Positions 18,420 through 29,800 are shown, counted from the stretch's first letter. The stretch: DNA of 33,706 bases from Phytophthora quininea (GCA_011947345.1 JAAVTG010000698.1:1-33706); one strand, 5' to 3'. Notes: generated by a model from the letters alone, not told the origin. Numbers and translations are program-made.

Positions 18420-18865
18420 TGCGTAGTAGCCACTCCGGAACGGGTGGTGGAGAAAATGACAGGGAGCTTTTAATTAAAGTGTCCTGCCATCAATTGGGAA
18501 TGGTGGGGAGCTGTTTGTTCGACAGCAGCCACTCGAGAGTCCGATGACTTGATTGCAGAGCAAAACAAAGTTACTCGACGTTTTCAGGTACCCACAACAG
18601 CACCTCCAGGTACTTGCTCTGCCATAGGAGCTGCTCGCCTGTGTCGTAATCCAGCAGCGGCCCGTTTTCCGAACGGCCTGCGCATTTCGTACGCGTACTC
18701 GCAGGAGACGATCGTGCGTGCAGCCTTTGGATGTGCTGGAGCAGTCGCTGGCTGCGTTGGTATTCACGCCCGTGGCCGGTGGTGCGACTTCGGCGGCCGC
18801 GTCGACGTCTGCGGTCAGCAATGGTGCGACCGTCACGCGCGATCCGTTCAGCGCGGACGACGGAG
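18420..18865. other. No clear gene
   Basis: Overlapping open frames on both strands (for example a minus-strand frame with EQLLWQSKYLEVLLW near 18610) are not recognisable. The minus frames may be the upstream continuation of the ankyrin-type remnant. Confidence 0.3.
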
Positions 18866-19144
18866 AAGTACCCGCAGAACCCTTTGGTGAGCAAAATCGC
18901 CGCGTCCAAGACGATAGTGATCAACGGCATCGCGAAGCAGCTGGAGGTGGAGGGCAAGCAAGTGTGGTCGCTGTGCGTCGGCGAGCCTGACTTCTCTATT
19001 GCGGAGCGCGTGCTGAACGCGGGCGAGGAGACACTGTAGCAGGGAAAGGTCAACGCTGGAGCTGCGCAAACTGATCGCGCAGTACCTGGAGACGTGCAAG
19101 GGCATCAAGCACGACCAGGCGACGGAGATCTTGGTGTCGAACAG
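18866..19144 (+). pseudogene. Class I/II aminotransferase (aspartate aminotransferase-like) N-terminal fragment
   Basis: Plus-strand frames read NPLVSKIAASKTIVINGIA, LEVEGKQVWSLCVGEPDFSI, then, after a stop (GEETL*) and a frame change, LRKLIAQYLETCKGIKHD and ATEILVSN. The GEPDF motif and this order match the N-terminus of PLP-dependent aspartate aminotransferases. The match stops at VSN around 19144, where GAKQ would be expected, and unrelated sequence begins. Only ~90 of ~400 residues remain, without the PLP lysine. The rest of the gene is not in the window. Confidence 0.65.
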
Positions 19145-19341
19145 TTACCTGGGATAGCGCACACCTTCACGAAGATTGTAAGAAAGCAACAGAGAAGGAA
19201 TCGAAAAACCTTGAGAATCAAATTCCCGAGGTTTTACAATTCCACCAGGGAGTTTGATCAGTTTCAGGGTCGCTCGCTTGCTTCCTTCTCCCGTCATAAA
19301 ACGGAAATATTCTCGCGATCTTCAAGCGCTGCTAGACGCAC

Positions 19342-20335
19342 GATGGTGTTAACTCGCTCTCAAGCCGCCGCTCAAGCTGCTGCCCAAGCCGCTCACCCGA
19401 ACTCCCCGGATCAGGACTTTGCTGTCGCCGAAGCGGCAATCGTTGAGCAGCATAAGGAGACAGCGTTGCAACCGACAAGCGTGGAGCTAGTTCCTGGCGT
19501 TGGTGAACACTTGACCGAGATCGCTCAGTACTTCCTTGCACAAACGCAAGCCCTCGTCGCAGAGCATTTAGTCTTGCAGACCCAGCAGCAAGGGCAAAAT
19601 GAAGCACAGAGCGCTGCGCTGATAGCAGTGCAGGCCACTACAGAGTCGACGATGAACCAGCTGACGGCCCAGCAGCAAGCAATTGCCGAGCATTTCCAGG
19701 GAGAATTTGTGAGAATACAGACTGTAATTCGCGACCAACTTGTGCACTTACGCGCTGTGCAAGAGGATCAGCGGCTAAAGATTGAACAAGAGGTCGCGAA
19801 CAAGCCGGATCAGGCGATGTCGGAAGTGCAACGGGTGTACGAAACCATGGAATCAGCTCGTTCGGAAGCTGTGAAACACCTGGAGGATCAATTACCGATC
19901 AAAGTCGGTGGAAGCTGCGACGCACAGGCTGTGCGTATGCAGCATCTTGAAGACCACCTAAAGGACAAGGGTGCGGCCGAGTACATATCCCGCCAAGCCA
20001 CTGAACTTGTGCACCACTTGCAGGAAAAGCCAACAAGTGAAAGAGCATATTGAACGCTCATTGCAGCTGGGATTTAAGTTGGCGCGTGATGAATTGATGC
20101 AAGAGCTGGCCTCGACCCCCCATATCAGAAGCGCTGCTGCAAGAAACGGTTCAGAAACTCGTGCTTGACGAGACAGCGAAGGCGGAACGTCACATTGGAG
20201 CGCAAATACAGCGAGCACTGACGACGGAACAGTCGGCGGTCAATCTGGCCACTCAGCGGCAAGTGATGATACGTCAATACTGCATGATCAATTTTGGCAA
20301 TTTTGTGCAAATAGCGCCTGGGAATCACGACGATT
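19342..20335 (+). pseudogene. Gag-like coiled-coil protein of the plus-strand DIRS-like element
   Basis: The ATG at 19342 (MVLTRSQAAAQAAAQ) opens a Gln/Ala/Glu-rich chain of ~237 residues, to 20053. The coiled coil continues in another frame (VKEHIERSLQLGFKLARDEL) and a third (LLQETVQKLVLDETAKAERH) to about 20335, implying at least two indels. The low-complexity helical composition suits the oligomerising N-terminal part of a retroelement Gag. It has no enzymatic motif. Confidence 0.5.
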
Positions 20336-21771
20336 AGATGAATCCGTTCTCCATGAGCAGATAAAGGAATTGGAGTGAAATGAAATAGTACAACAAGTGG
20401 CTGAAATACAGAACCAAATTAAATATGAACCCGAGACCGAGGAAGGCAGGAGCTAACAGATCTTGATCGAGAGTGGGAATATTGCTGGCGCAGTTCGTGG
20501 TGATCCTGGACAGCGGGATTCGGCAATTGGTAATTTTCCGCTGGTGGAGTGGAAAGTCGATTTTCACGGGCGATCTCTGATTATCAAGAAACTACAAGCT
20601 TACTGAAGTCACGTTCGAATAAGGACACGAAGATGAGACCAGGCAAGCCAATTCTGGACCAAGCAGTCAGCTGTTCAACCGATCACAAGCCGTTACGAAA
20701 CCAACAGCGCCGTAAAATGGAACGTGAGGCCAGCTAGCAGACCTCACTTGCAATTTTCTTCGCTAACCGTAGCTCAAATACTTCTCCTAACTCCATCGCC
20801 TCTGTCAGACACCATGACAACAGCTGATTTACAAGCCGTCCAGTTCGTTTTGCTGTTGCCGGAAAATGTGTCTACTCCACCGTCAACTCCTACCTACGCT
20901 AAGGTGACCAGACGAAGACGAATGCGAACCACTGTGTCCGTCCGTGGCATGGGGGCCACATCAGCGTCGAAGTGGACCGTCAAACCTGCGGAGGCTCTCA
21001 CCTGGGCTGTTGATGAATCTCAAGTCACTGCATTCAACGAAAATCCGATAGATAGAGCCGCCGTCGCTGTGTTGGCGGGCGGCCAGTTTCTTCATGGCCA
21101 AGCGCTCTCACGATAATCTGGCACTGTTCAAGTCGAGACAGCAGCAAGAGTCGTTGACGCCCCCACTGGCGACGTGATGGTGACAAAACCGGTAGTGGCT
21201 CTACTACTGCGATCCTTCACGCATCCAGCAGCTGAATGGAGCCGAGACAATCGACATGCACTCAATTGTTTGGGATCGGATTATTGGCTCTGGAGGACCA
21301 GGGAGCACCGATCGCGTTGCTATTCTACACGGCTTTGTGGAAGAAGCTAACATTCCAGCAGACTCATGAGTGGCTTGGACTAAGCTCCAATCTTGATTGA
21401 AGTGGAATTCCCCCTCCACCATGCCGTCGAGCACGCTCGCTATGTCGAAGGAGGCAATCAGCCTGTGCCATCAACTGTTGGTCCTAATTTTTGTGTAGTG
21501 CTAGTTTGCCAGCGAAACACCACCGCAGGTACCGATCGCCGCCCACCGCAAGCTAACGCCGACGGAATGCTTGACCCAGAAAGCGATGATGACGAATGCT
21601 TGGCGAAAACGGACGCGAATACTACAAATGTGGGGACTCTAGCTCTCTCGTCCTCTCAAGCGACTCAACCGATTCGAGCGCGGAAGCGTGCCCGGCTACT
21701 AATCCTAGTACACGAGGGACGGCTAATGGTGAAATGTTTAAGGCGGTCTCCAACCGGCCAGAGCTTCAAAG
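20336..21771 (+). other. Decayed interior of the gag region
   Basis: No long convincing frame. Short plus-strand fragments occur, such as 20814-21116 (MTTADLQAVQFVLLLPENVS) and phrases around 21210-21370 (DMHSIVWDRIIGSGGPGSTD). They are probably Gag or linker remnants of the same element, with many stops. Confidence 0.35.
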
Positions 21772-22500
21772 ATGTATTGCCCAGGCGTTCCTGAATATAA
21801 TACCACGGGCCTCTCTCCCAGCGGCTTCGACACAGCCCCCAACCCGACTCGACGCGAGTGCAAATTTGTCAGTCCGACAAAATCAGACAGAAGCTGTATC
21901 GCGTTCAACCCGAGCCTTGTGCAATTTCAGGTACATTTCTCCGTGACCGCGACCGGACACCAAGTTTGGAAATCGGGGTTGTCCATTCTGCAATTTCTTC
22001 CAGTCGATGATGTGGCTCGAATGGAATGGCAAGAGGAAGGCGGTGCCGATTTTCAGTTGTTGGCGGCCTCGCGACCGGCAAGAGCCACCACTACCCAGGG
22101 TGTTGTGTCTGCTTGCCAATCTGTTTCAGTCTGCACCGTTGAGTATTTTTACTGTGATCTCCGAGACTCAATCACTGCATTGGTAACACTGGTCCAGCGC
22201 TTAACTGGAAAATCGTACTATTGGGACGTGGAAGACCTATTCTTCCTCGTGTTCCAGATCGTCTGCTCGTTTGAGTCCTATCGGACAGCTGTCGAAGATG
22301 GATCGCTCATTGTGGGTCATTTTGCGCGGATATTCGATAAATTGAACGTCAATCTCCAACACCTGATCCAGGCTGCAACAGGCCATCAACTCCGTCGCGT
22401 GAAAGAGGAGTTCTTCGGGCCCGACTCGATTCCCGCTGACGTGAAGAAGCTTATTTGTCGACGGTTTAGAGGTTTGAAAGCCAAGTATGCATCACTGTGA
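21772..22500 (+). pseudogene. Gag C-terminal part, plus-strand DIRS-like element
   Basis: Open frame of 242 residues ending IPADVKKLICRRFRGLKAKY. The same closing pattern (small hydrophobic segment, V/I-x-K, RRF/HYxGLK) is found at the end of Gag in the opposing minus-strand element (APATLPAIVLD), as in other oomycete DIRS-like Gags. The central part (TGKSYYWDVEDLFFLVFQ) is hydrophobic and helical. The first ~50 residues may be out of frame. Confidence 0.45.
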
Positions 22501-23206
22501 AGGGGAGTTGACGACGCATCAGTGTCATTTTCGACCAAATCTTGTCGTGCCGGTCGGCAACGAAGACAGTGTTATATCGTCTCAAAACCCGTCAAGTCAC
22601 GCATAGGCAATATTCGTTCGTCGAGTTCCACGTCCACACCGGTCCCGTGTCAAGCAACTCCTGAATATTTTCGACACTATGGTAGTGTCATGGACGAGCT
22701 ATCTCCAAGCGAGAAACAAACTCAATTCAAGTGCATGTGGTGTAACAATTACTCCACTTGGTACGTTCCCCTAAAATAGTAGCCCCTGCCCACAACAACG
22801 CGTCTCGCCCTCTTGCGAAGGTTCGACGAGAGTTGAGGCTTCGCCTGAAGGACGCCCAACTCGACTCACCCAGAGCCAGTCAAACAAACCCTCCTGCGAT
22901 GTTTCGGCTAACCAAACAGCGCCACTAGCCCCGAGCTTTGGCTAGGACGCTTAACACACAATACACTCACTCAAACTCCGGGGTTCCTCTAAAGCGAGGA
23001 AGCCACGGCTGGGGAAAGAGCTTCCGGAGCCGCCGCAGCAGAGCCACGAGTAATGAGGGTTAGGCGGAGGCGAATAGGCTCTCCTTGGCAATATAGCGGC
23101 TTAGCACGCGCCGCGAATCAATCCCTTTCGGGCAACACACACTTCTTGCCCTTGCCAACGAACGCTCGCACACCCTGCTCGCCGCGTTCGCCGAACTAGC
23201 GTAATC

Positions 23207-23246
23207 CAGACAGACAGACAGACACACACACACACACACACACACA
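23207..23246. repeat. (CAGA)n/(CA)n microsatellite
   Basis: Four CAGA units run straight into about twelve CA units, forming one compound simple repeat inside the non-coding part of the nested block. Confidence 0.9.
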
Positions 23247-24403
23247 GTCTTACCTCTGAATGTCCAGGAGCTTGTGCGGCTTGAGTAGTCGGCGGAAAAT
23301 ACTGTTCTGTTTAGTGTGGCCCTTCGGCCTTATCGTTTCCTATGTCTTTCAGTATGTCCTATGCAAATATACAGTGAACGAAGGTTCGTTTTAGATCTCG
23401 GCGACCCTCTGCGAAGACTCGAACCGTCGCCGTCCACGGGGTTGCGAAACTTCGCAGGCGCCTAAAACAGGTCCACTTAGCCTAGTACCGCCTAGTTTCA
23501 ACCTAGGATAGGCACTGCCTAGAGTAGGCCTCTTAATTCTCGTCTAGCCTTAGACTAGTGTGGCGAAGCTCGGTGAAAAACTTGCGCCCAGGGGTGTACA
23601 GTGGCGCGACCCGAATGAACTGGTCTGCGGGGGTAGCGGTTCCAGAAGGCCCTTGAGCAACCTGGAACCGTTGGCGTGTACCTTGTGTGCAATCCCTAAG
23701 GGTTCGGATCGCTGGACTCGATGACCAGGAGGACACCTGCTCAGGATACAGGTAACGGGTAGGTTAGTACTGCGGTTCGGGAGTTCCCGAACGCGCTTGC
23801 TACAGAGAGCGGGTTAGAAGAGTTAGAAGGTGGCTTGTGGTCGCACTCCAGGACCACACAGCCAAACCTTGTACAAGATAACAATTAACAATATAGAGTT
23901 CGATACCGATATGCAGCCACCACTTATTCTTTTGGGCCCTCGGGTGGTGGGTCCTCGTCCAGGATCGATGGGGCGTATGCGGTTAGGGACACCTGGAAGG
24001 TTTCGAACACCCCGACGTTCGCGCACCAGCTCCTCGCGGAGCAACAGATACAGCACTCGGTTACAAAGCTTAGGTCAGTCGATTCACAACGCAGTTAGTG
24101 TCAACGCCCTGGTGGTCACTGCTATCCAGCCACACAAGACGGTCAGGTCAATATAAAATGGGTGACGCCCGGATGTACCGACGGCCCAACTAGGATATGG
24201 AATGGGTCGGGGTCAATCCAGGAGCGGCACGCCCTGGAACTCCCCTTCCCAACTGGACTTGAACACGGGGGAGTTCCACGCGAGGCTAGTCCCTAAGCCA
24301 AGGTGCCCTTAACGCCCAATGCGGTCTCCGCTTCCTCGGAGCACTTGAGCAATTGGGGGAAATCGAACTCTGTTAAAATCTCATACAAACTAACTATGCA
24401 ATA

Positions 24404-24975
24404 CTAAGTACGAAACGGGGTGACCTCTCGCAACTTCAACTCCAGGCGCTCCACATCACTCCGCACTGGGGATTGATTAATCACCTGATGTTTGTATAGG
24501 GACTTCCACAACTTCATACATCCAGAATCACGGTTCAGGGATTGGTCATCCTGGAACGCCGATCTGCGTCCAGGATACCGTATCCGGTTCCAGAGTCCTA
24601 GCGTATCGGAAAATCCACTTTCATCGAGCGTAGCAACTTCTTGGAAACGTAGTGTGTTGTGTAACACGTGCTTTGTTGGGGGAGAGACTAGGCCTTGGGA
24701 GCCCTTAGCGTCACACTCATCGTGCGCTTTGGGGCCAAGGCTACACAAGTCACAGAGGGGATACGTTCCCTCAATGTGATTTCCGCCCACTCTTGGACAC
24801 TTGCTGACGGACGAGGTGCGGCTTCGGACCGAGCCTCCAGTGCGTTTCGGGATTTACATACTCCCGACGCAGGCTTCCGAAACCTAGGGACCATCCTTGG
24901 TAGGACCCCCGCCACAGCCTTGTCCCAACTGGTCACACGTCTCCACAACCACTCATCCACTAAGTTAAAATCCAA
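24404..24975 (-). pseudogene. Gag-like fragment with a partial zinc knuckle
   Basis: Two overlapping minus-strand frames. The upstream one (MDFNLVDEWLWRRV ... EWAEITLRERIPSV) leads by a frameshift near 24760 into one with CDLCSLGPKAHDEC, a C-x2-C-x6-H-x3-C pattern that resembles a CCHC knuckle. Later residues (LKLREVTPF) reach 24404. The knuckle supports a nucleocapsid-like Gag, but the family is not clear. Confidence 0.35.
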
Positions 24976-25149
24976 CCAATCACAGCGCGGGGATTGCTAC
25001 CCATAGAAAAATCCAAATCAGCATCATCACACTAGGCGCTGGCTTGACTTAATTTCAGTAGGGGACCAAAGCGAAGAATCGCTACACCACATACCAATCG
25101 CAACCCCGACATCATGAGCGTTGTTGCCTGGTCCCTTCATCAGCATCAA

Positions 25150-25470
25150 CGATGGCAGGTCAAACTAACAGCCCCCAGTTGAGAGCGAGCGTCTCAACCA
25201 GGGCCAAAGTGGCATTGCTGTCACTGCCATCTGACGTGGAGCGTCAATCCACATCAGCTACCAGCTCGCCAAGTCATTATGGACCACCGCTATCCCGAAC
25301 CAGCTTCATTGGTATTCGGCGAATATTGGCAGAAGCATATGCTGCGGCGCGAAGTTGCAGCTAGTCGCCATCTCTATGCGATGGGATTTCGCCGCAGTAA
25401 ACAAACTGAAGGCGTTGGCACTGTGGCTCAAGCATCGCTTCAACAATCATCAAGTAACATCGGTTAGGTG
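25150..25470 (+). pseudogene. Region upstream of RT in the plus-strand DIRS-like element
   Basis: Frame 25279-25467 reads YPEPASLVFGEYWQKHM then REVAASRHLYAMGFRRSK and stops. It is basic and helical and directly precedes the RT, so it is probably the N-terminal extension of the polyprotein. It has no recognised domain. Confidence 0.35.
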
Positions 25471-26260
25471 TAGCGGATACAGCGCGACCACAACGTGGCG
25501 AGACGTCTGCTGATCCAAGGCAGAACATAGCCCTCACCCCACAAGTAGCGCGGCGGCTACTTCGTGGATACAAGCATCTCGACACCTTCTTGTCAGTCAT
25601 AAATATTCGAATTCAACCAGTGTGGTCTTCCAAGCCTTCACGCTGACCCCCTCCCCAAGAACTATCAGTGCTGTCAGACCTACTTAAAGGCAATTATGAA
25701 CAGCATTTGGGATGGCCAGGGCAATAACCGATACATAGTTGTAGATGACGATATTCCAAAGCGGTGGACTGAGGTGAACTGCAGGCCATTGGGAGCTGTC
25801 CCGGAGAAAGATACACATCCTGAAGCTGAAGTCCGACTAATTCATGATCTCTCTTTTCCGCCTGGATCATCGACCGAATCGTGTTTTGACAAGACGTGCG
25901 CGCTAAACATACAGTACTGGTGTGTCGTCGTATTCGCCGATCAAATAGAAGCCCTGCACCAGAATCCAGCGTTAGTTATTCGCATCCTGATGGGGGACCT
26001 TAAGTTTCGTCACCTCATGATCGCAGCGAGTGAGTCGCATTGGATGGCCGCCAGTATTCCTGAAGTTAAGGCTCTCGTTATTGATTTATTGACCCCCATT
26101 CGGTTGGGTTAAATTTCCTTCTTTTACGGCGCTTTTCGAGGAACTATCACGCGGTTAGTATATAACCTCTCCGGCTGCAGTTGCTGACAACACTGACGAC
26201 GAGCCATTTTTAGGATTGGAGTTGGTGGACGATCACGTCCTAATCGAGCATGACTCCGAG
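25470..26260 (+). pseudogene. Reverse transcriptase, plus-strand DIRS-like element
   Basis: The segment reads GAVPEKDTHPEAEVRLIHDLSFPPGSS, MGDLKFRHLMIAASESHWM, then, past a stop at ~26110, SFFYGAFRGTITRLVYNL. Last comes the catalytic motif-C segment LVDDHVLIEHD at ~26220-26250. The RLIHDLSFP, GD(..)FRH and DDH order is that of DIRS-group RTs. One in-frame stop and a frame change separate the palm motifs. No activity is expected. Confidence 0.7.
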
Positions 26261-26312
26261 AATCGATTAGCATTGGCCGAAGCAACGCTACGATACGTGA
26301 TGTTGGCGATCC

Positions 26313-26882
26313 TTGGCCCCCGACCGATCAACGACAAAAGCGTCATGGGAGACCCAAATCGACGTCCTGGGCCTGACTCGGGACACCGTCAAACGCACGG
26401 TGTCGATGCCGCAAGACAAGATCGAGAAGGCGCATGATCGAGTGACGAATATGAAAAACCGCGGTGATGCCACCAAAACAGAGTTGATGAAGCTTCTTGG
26501 AAGTTTGAGGCACGTGTGCTCATGTCTACGGACCGCTACACCGTTATATCAGCGGCTTCGGACGTTGTGCAACGCGACACCTCGCGTCGGTCGAGTCAAG
26601 TTGTCGCCTGGAGATCGTTCGGACATCCAATGGTTTCTTCGCATTCTCCAGTTTGGACACTTACGGGAGCTTCCGTTAAGGCTGTTCAGTAGTCGGGAAC
26701 CTGAGATCGTCGTGCATCTCTGCATAGACGCATCAAATATCCGATTAGCAGCACTTAACTCGACCAACATCAACTTTATACAAGAATGGTTTGATGAGGA
26801 CGAACTCTGCTTGATAAGCAGTTTATCTGCTGTCGACGACAAATTCTCTATAATGTGCGGGAATTTTTCTGTGTGGTGTTGA
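26313..26882 (+). pseudogene. RNase H and connection region, plus-strand DIRS-like element
   Basis: A frame of 189 residues contains LMKLLGSLRHVCSCLRTATP, then DIQWFLRIL, then VVHLCIDASNIRLAAL, which holds the first acidic residue of the RNase H fold. The remaining catalytic positions are not visible before the frame ends at VWC. It parallels the clearer RNase H of the opposing element. Confidence 0.6.
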
Positions 26883-27189
26883 CCGTATGGATCTGGGGTA
26901 TAGGTGACCAGAACCACAGTCGTCAAATGCTGGAGTGACAACAAATTCGCGATGGCGTCGGCCAATTCCATGAAATGAAGTAATTCACATAGTCAAGAGT
27001 TAACCCGGGCCATCGGGTTGGCAGAAACTGCATTCAACTTGCGCGTGTACGCAGCTCACCTCCCTGGCTGCACGAATGCGGCAGGTGACGCAGCATCTCG
27101 GGCCTGGAACCCTCCTTTCACTGGAGCATGGGCTAATTTCTCTCATTCTTAGACGCAGGTAGAAGTTCTGGCTCAGTTGAGAAAGCTCT
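26883..27189 (+). other. Decayed RNase H/linker sequence
   Basis: About 300 bp with stops in all plus frames. Short phrases (LPGCTNAAGDAASR at ~27060, GLEPSFHWS at ~27105) match the usual region between RNase H and recombinase of these elements. Confidence 0.4.
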
Positions 27190-27985
27190 ATCACAACTTC
27201 TCAACGATCTTCAAGCCCGTTCACTGGCCCAAGCTCTCAAATCAAGTACACCACCACATGGACGCAGTGGACGTCTTGGTGTGAGATACTCCGATTCCCC
27301 GTGTGGCTCCCACGAGACGGTAAAATCACTCCTACCAACTCGCACCATTTGAGGTGTACTGTTGAAAGTACGGATGGAACTGGGGGCAACACGGAAACTC
27401 ATCTGCTACGGTCCTCGCCAAAATCAGCTATTTGTCTTGGCATCATAAACGAGTCGTCGTCTACCCAGTCGGCTTACTTCCCGGACACCGCCTGGCGATC
27501 ACAGGAACGCGGCGGCACGACGCAGCACTGACTAAATGTGCCCCAGTCACGATTCAGATCTTACGGCAGATGCACAAGCCACTCGATTTCTCCATCCAGC
27601 ACGACCGCGTCTTATGGGGGCGGGGCTGCGATCGTGGGCTGGATCCTACTCCTCCGAAGATCAGAGTATTTGGCGGAAGGGAAAAGACCCACAAATTCGC
27701 GCTGAGTCGGTCGGCCATACGCTTTGTTCGGTCAAATGGTAGTCCCCGCCGTGATTCGATTCGGTGAGAAAAAGCAGATCAATTCAACCAAGGACAGCTG
27801 AGAACGGTCAGCCGTTCGGGACAACCTTGGGTGTGCCCCGTTCACGCGCTCTAGTTTCTGGTTAAACACCACGAGCAGCTTCGCCTTGAGCTGGCCGCCC
27901 CATTGTGTTCAACGAGTCACAATCAAGTCGCGCAAGTTAGAGACATGTCATAGCTGGTAAAGTCTGTTGCTGCCATTTCCAACAA
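27190..27985 (+). pseudogene. Tyrosine recombinase, plus-strand DIRS-like element, truncated
   Basis: DIRS elements integrate with a tyrosine recombinase instead of a DDE integrase. The core-binding part is visible as WCEILRFPVWLPRDGKITPT (~27280) and the LLPGHRLAITGTRRHDAAL segment (~27480). The first catalytic Arg is kept in WILLLRRSEYLAEGK (~27640-27680). Later sequence (NQGQLRTVSRSGQPWVCPV, ~27785) is shifted. The H-x-x-R and Tyr box are not found on this strand, so the catalytic domain is incomplete where it meets the opposing element. Confidence 0.65.
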
Positions 27986-28121
27986 TCGCTCACGAGTGGG
28001 GAAATGGATCATATTTTCCTCGTGGGTGAGAAGTGGCGGCACCCCGTAAAATCCGGTGCTGCTTGCTCCGCGAGGAAATAATTGCCAACCAGACGGGGCT
28101 CTTGAGGACACCTTGAGACTT

Positions 28122-29148
28122 CTAGCACATCAGTTTCGCCAAACCCGAGGAACCCTGGGCTATCAACACCGGGTACTCCTCGAATGCACTTGACAACCAT
28201 CGCGCCATGGCTTTAATGCCCAAACGGTCTGCCCCCGCATTTAAGAGCGCCGTCGCTCTCCCCACTCGAATCGAGTGAGTGGGAAATCGGGCGAGGTCCA
28301 AGCCGTGCTCATGAGCCGCAGCCTTGATAGTCGCAGCCAATTCTTTGCTGTAATGCCGGTTCCTTGTCCTGTCGATAGCGCTGGTTGATCCGGCGCGGTC
28401 TTGAACTTCCGGGCGCCATTAACGATCTACCTTGCCGCCACTACTGGACAAATGTCGGTATCACCTGACTTGTCATGGAATCTAACCTACTCTCGACCGA
28501 ACTGATTGTTTTTCGTCCCGAGTAGAGTGGTTCCAACTCTCTGAGCCTTGTGTGATTTGCACGCACATCCTTCAGCATCCATAAACAATAAGCCCTGGAG
28601 CATCAACACGTACGCACGATGTCGGTGCCCGATAAATAAACATTCCGATCCCCACATCAAGAAAAAATTACCGAGCAGGAGACCACCCCACAGCAAGCTC
28701 ATGCGAGTGTGCTGGTGGTTCATCCGGCTGAAAATTAATCGCAGGAGGGGAACTGACAGTGGCGACGGCTTGGTGACCAGGGAAGTGAACCTGCGAATTC
28801 CTCTCAGTAAAATAGCGTGACTGGTGTCGACACCAGCGTTGTTTCGGTGATACCACTGAACAGTGCACAACTTGGCGCAAATAGTGGAGTAGGAGTTGCC
28901 GGCACCCTTTTGTTCATCCCGAACCGCCACAAGTAGACGGCAAATGCCCCCAACTGTGTGGCATTAGCGCTGTAGTCAAGATTGGCTAACCAACACAAGT
29001 AACCCATCCATCTGCACCACTCCGTCCATTGTTTCCAGTAGCGCCTGTAATGTTGTCGCGAGGAATCAGCCAAGGCACTGGCACGCAAAAACGCCCCCAA
29101 ACTTTCGAGAGATCTCTTGAGCTGGTCGGTAGCTCTACCTGCGGCCAC
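28122..29148 (-). pseudogene. Tyrosine recombinase, minus-strand DIRS-like element
   Basis: The N-terminal core-binding part is DSSRQHYRRYWKQWTEWCRW (~29060). The middle part has SLLWGGLLLGNFFLMWGSE (~28650), where the RRSE of active relatives, with the first catalytic Arg, is replaced by WGSE. The C-terminal box keeps HSIRVGRATALLNAGAD (His and second Arg, ~28240-28278), ARWLSS and EEYPVL with the nucleophilic Tyr (~28170-28190). At least two frame changes split it. Loss of the first Arg should abolish strand exchange. Confidence 0.75.
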
Positions 29149-29170
29149 CCAGTAGCGAGATTATTGAATG

Positions 29171-29800
29171 TTAATAAATGTCGGTGCGATTGCCACACCC
29201 TTGATCCAACGTCAGCCAACATGCTATTTTCTCCAGGAATGTGAGCCGCCGATGCAAAAACGAATGCTTCACTTCCAGCAGGCTAAGAATGCGCAACAAT
29301 TGTTGAGCTTCGTGATTGCGGCTGGAACGTCGATTGTTCCGCGCGATCGCCGGTATGTTATCGATATAGACGCACCCATGGCATGGATCGCTGGTGGACC
29401 GACCGGCCCAATTGACACCCCAGGCAATCGATGCATACACCGCGCTCATCAACTCTCGCGAGTTGATGTTGTAGTCACCGTTGCCTGTCGCTCGAAATTT
29501 TACAATGTTGAACAATTCGTCTTGATTAAACCGCACTTGAATATACTCTCGCCGTGCTGGAAACACCGCGCAGAGACCGTAATCGCTGGTATCCATGAAG
29601 ATCTCATAATCAATCGGTTGAGAGCCCGAAAACTGAGACAACGGGACTGCATTGAAATCAGCGTAGAGTAAAATCGAACGGAACCAATACAAGTCATCGT
29701 GCGCACCTGCCGTGGCACGAATCGCTGAATATCGGCGTGGTCCCCATGTCAAGGCCGACAACTGCTGGAAAAATGGTTTGGCTGACGGAATACACGTCAC
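29171..29800 (-). pseudogene. RNase H domain, minus-strand DIRS-like element
   Basis: A long open frame with the RNase H acidic residues in order: EIFMDTSDYGLCAV (Asp), NINSRELMSAVYA (Glu), GCVYIDNIPAIARN (Asp), followed by HEAQQLLRILSLLE. This is the best-preserved coding block among the retroelements here. It connects upstream to the RT and downstream to the recombinase. Confidence 0.75.

Larger units (their letters stand above)
22780..25020 (-). mobile_element. Nested retroelement-like block, possibly an LTR retrotransposon remnant
   Basis: This block lies between the gag and RT of the plus-strand element and has a different character: GC-rich, largely non-coding 22780-24150, then minus-strand protein-like frames at 24404-24975. 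That would suit a minus-strand element with gag at the right and a long terminal repeat or leader at the left. I could not find matching LTRs, a primer binding site or a target duplication, so the class is uncertain. Confidence 0.35.
19145..27985 (+). mobile_element. Degenerate DIRS-like (tyrosine recombinase) retroelement, plus strand
   Basis: The order gag (19342-22500), reverse transcriptase (25470-26260), RNase H (26313-26882) and tyrosine recombinase (27190-27985) fits DIRS-group retrotransposons. The left edge is placed where the aminotransferase homology ends. The right edge is approximate, set where plus-strand recombinase similarity fades into the opposing element. A foreign block at ~22780-25020 interrupts it. 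I could not identify its terminal repeats. Numerous stops make it inactive. Confidence 0.6.

Noticed and set aside
18549..18890. Plus-strand frame before the aminotransferase fragment as its N-terminus
   Set aside because: No similarity to a transit peptide or aminotransferase is visible and frames on both strands overlap; left as unassigned.
23060..23245. Minus-strand frame starting MCVCVCVCLSVCL
   Set aside because: It is a translation of the CA/CAGA microsatellite, not a cysteine-rich protein.
28374..28400. Possible small-subunit rRNA start (CTGGTTGATCC-like)
   Set aside because: The short match TGGTTGATCC is not followed by rRNA sequence; it lies beside the recombinase coding strand.
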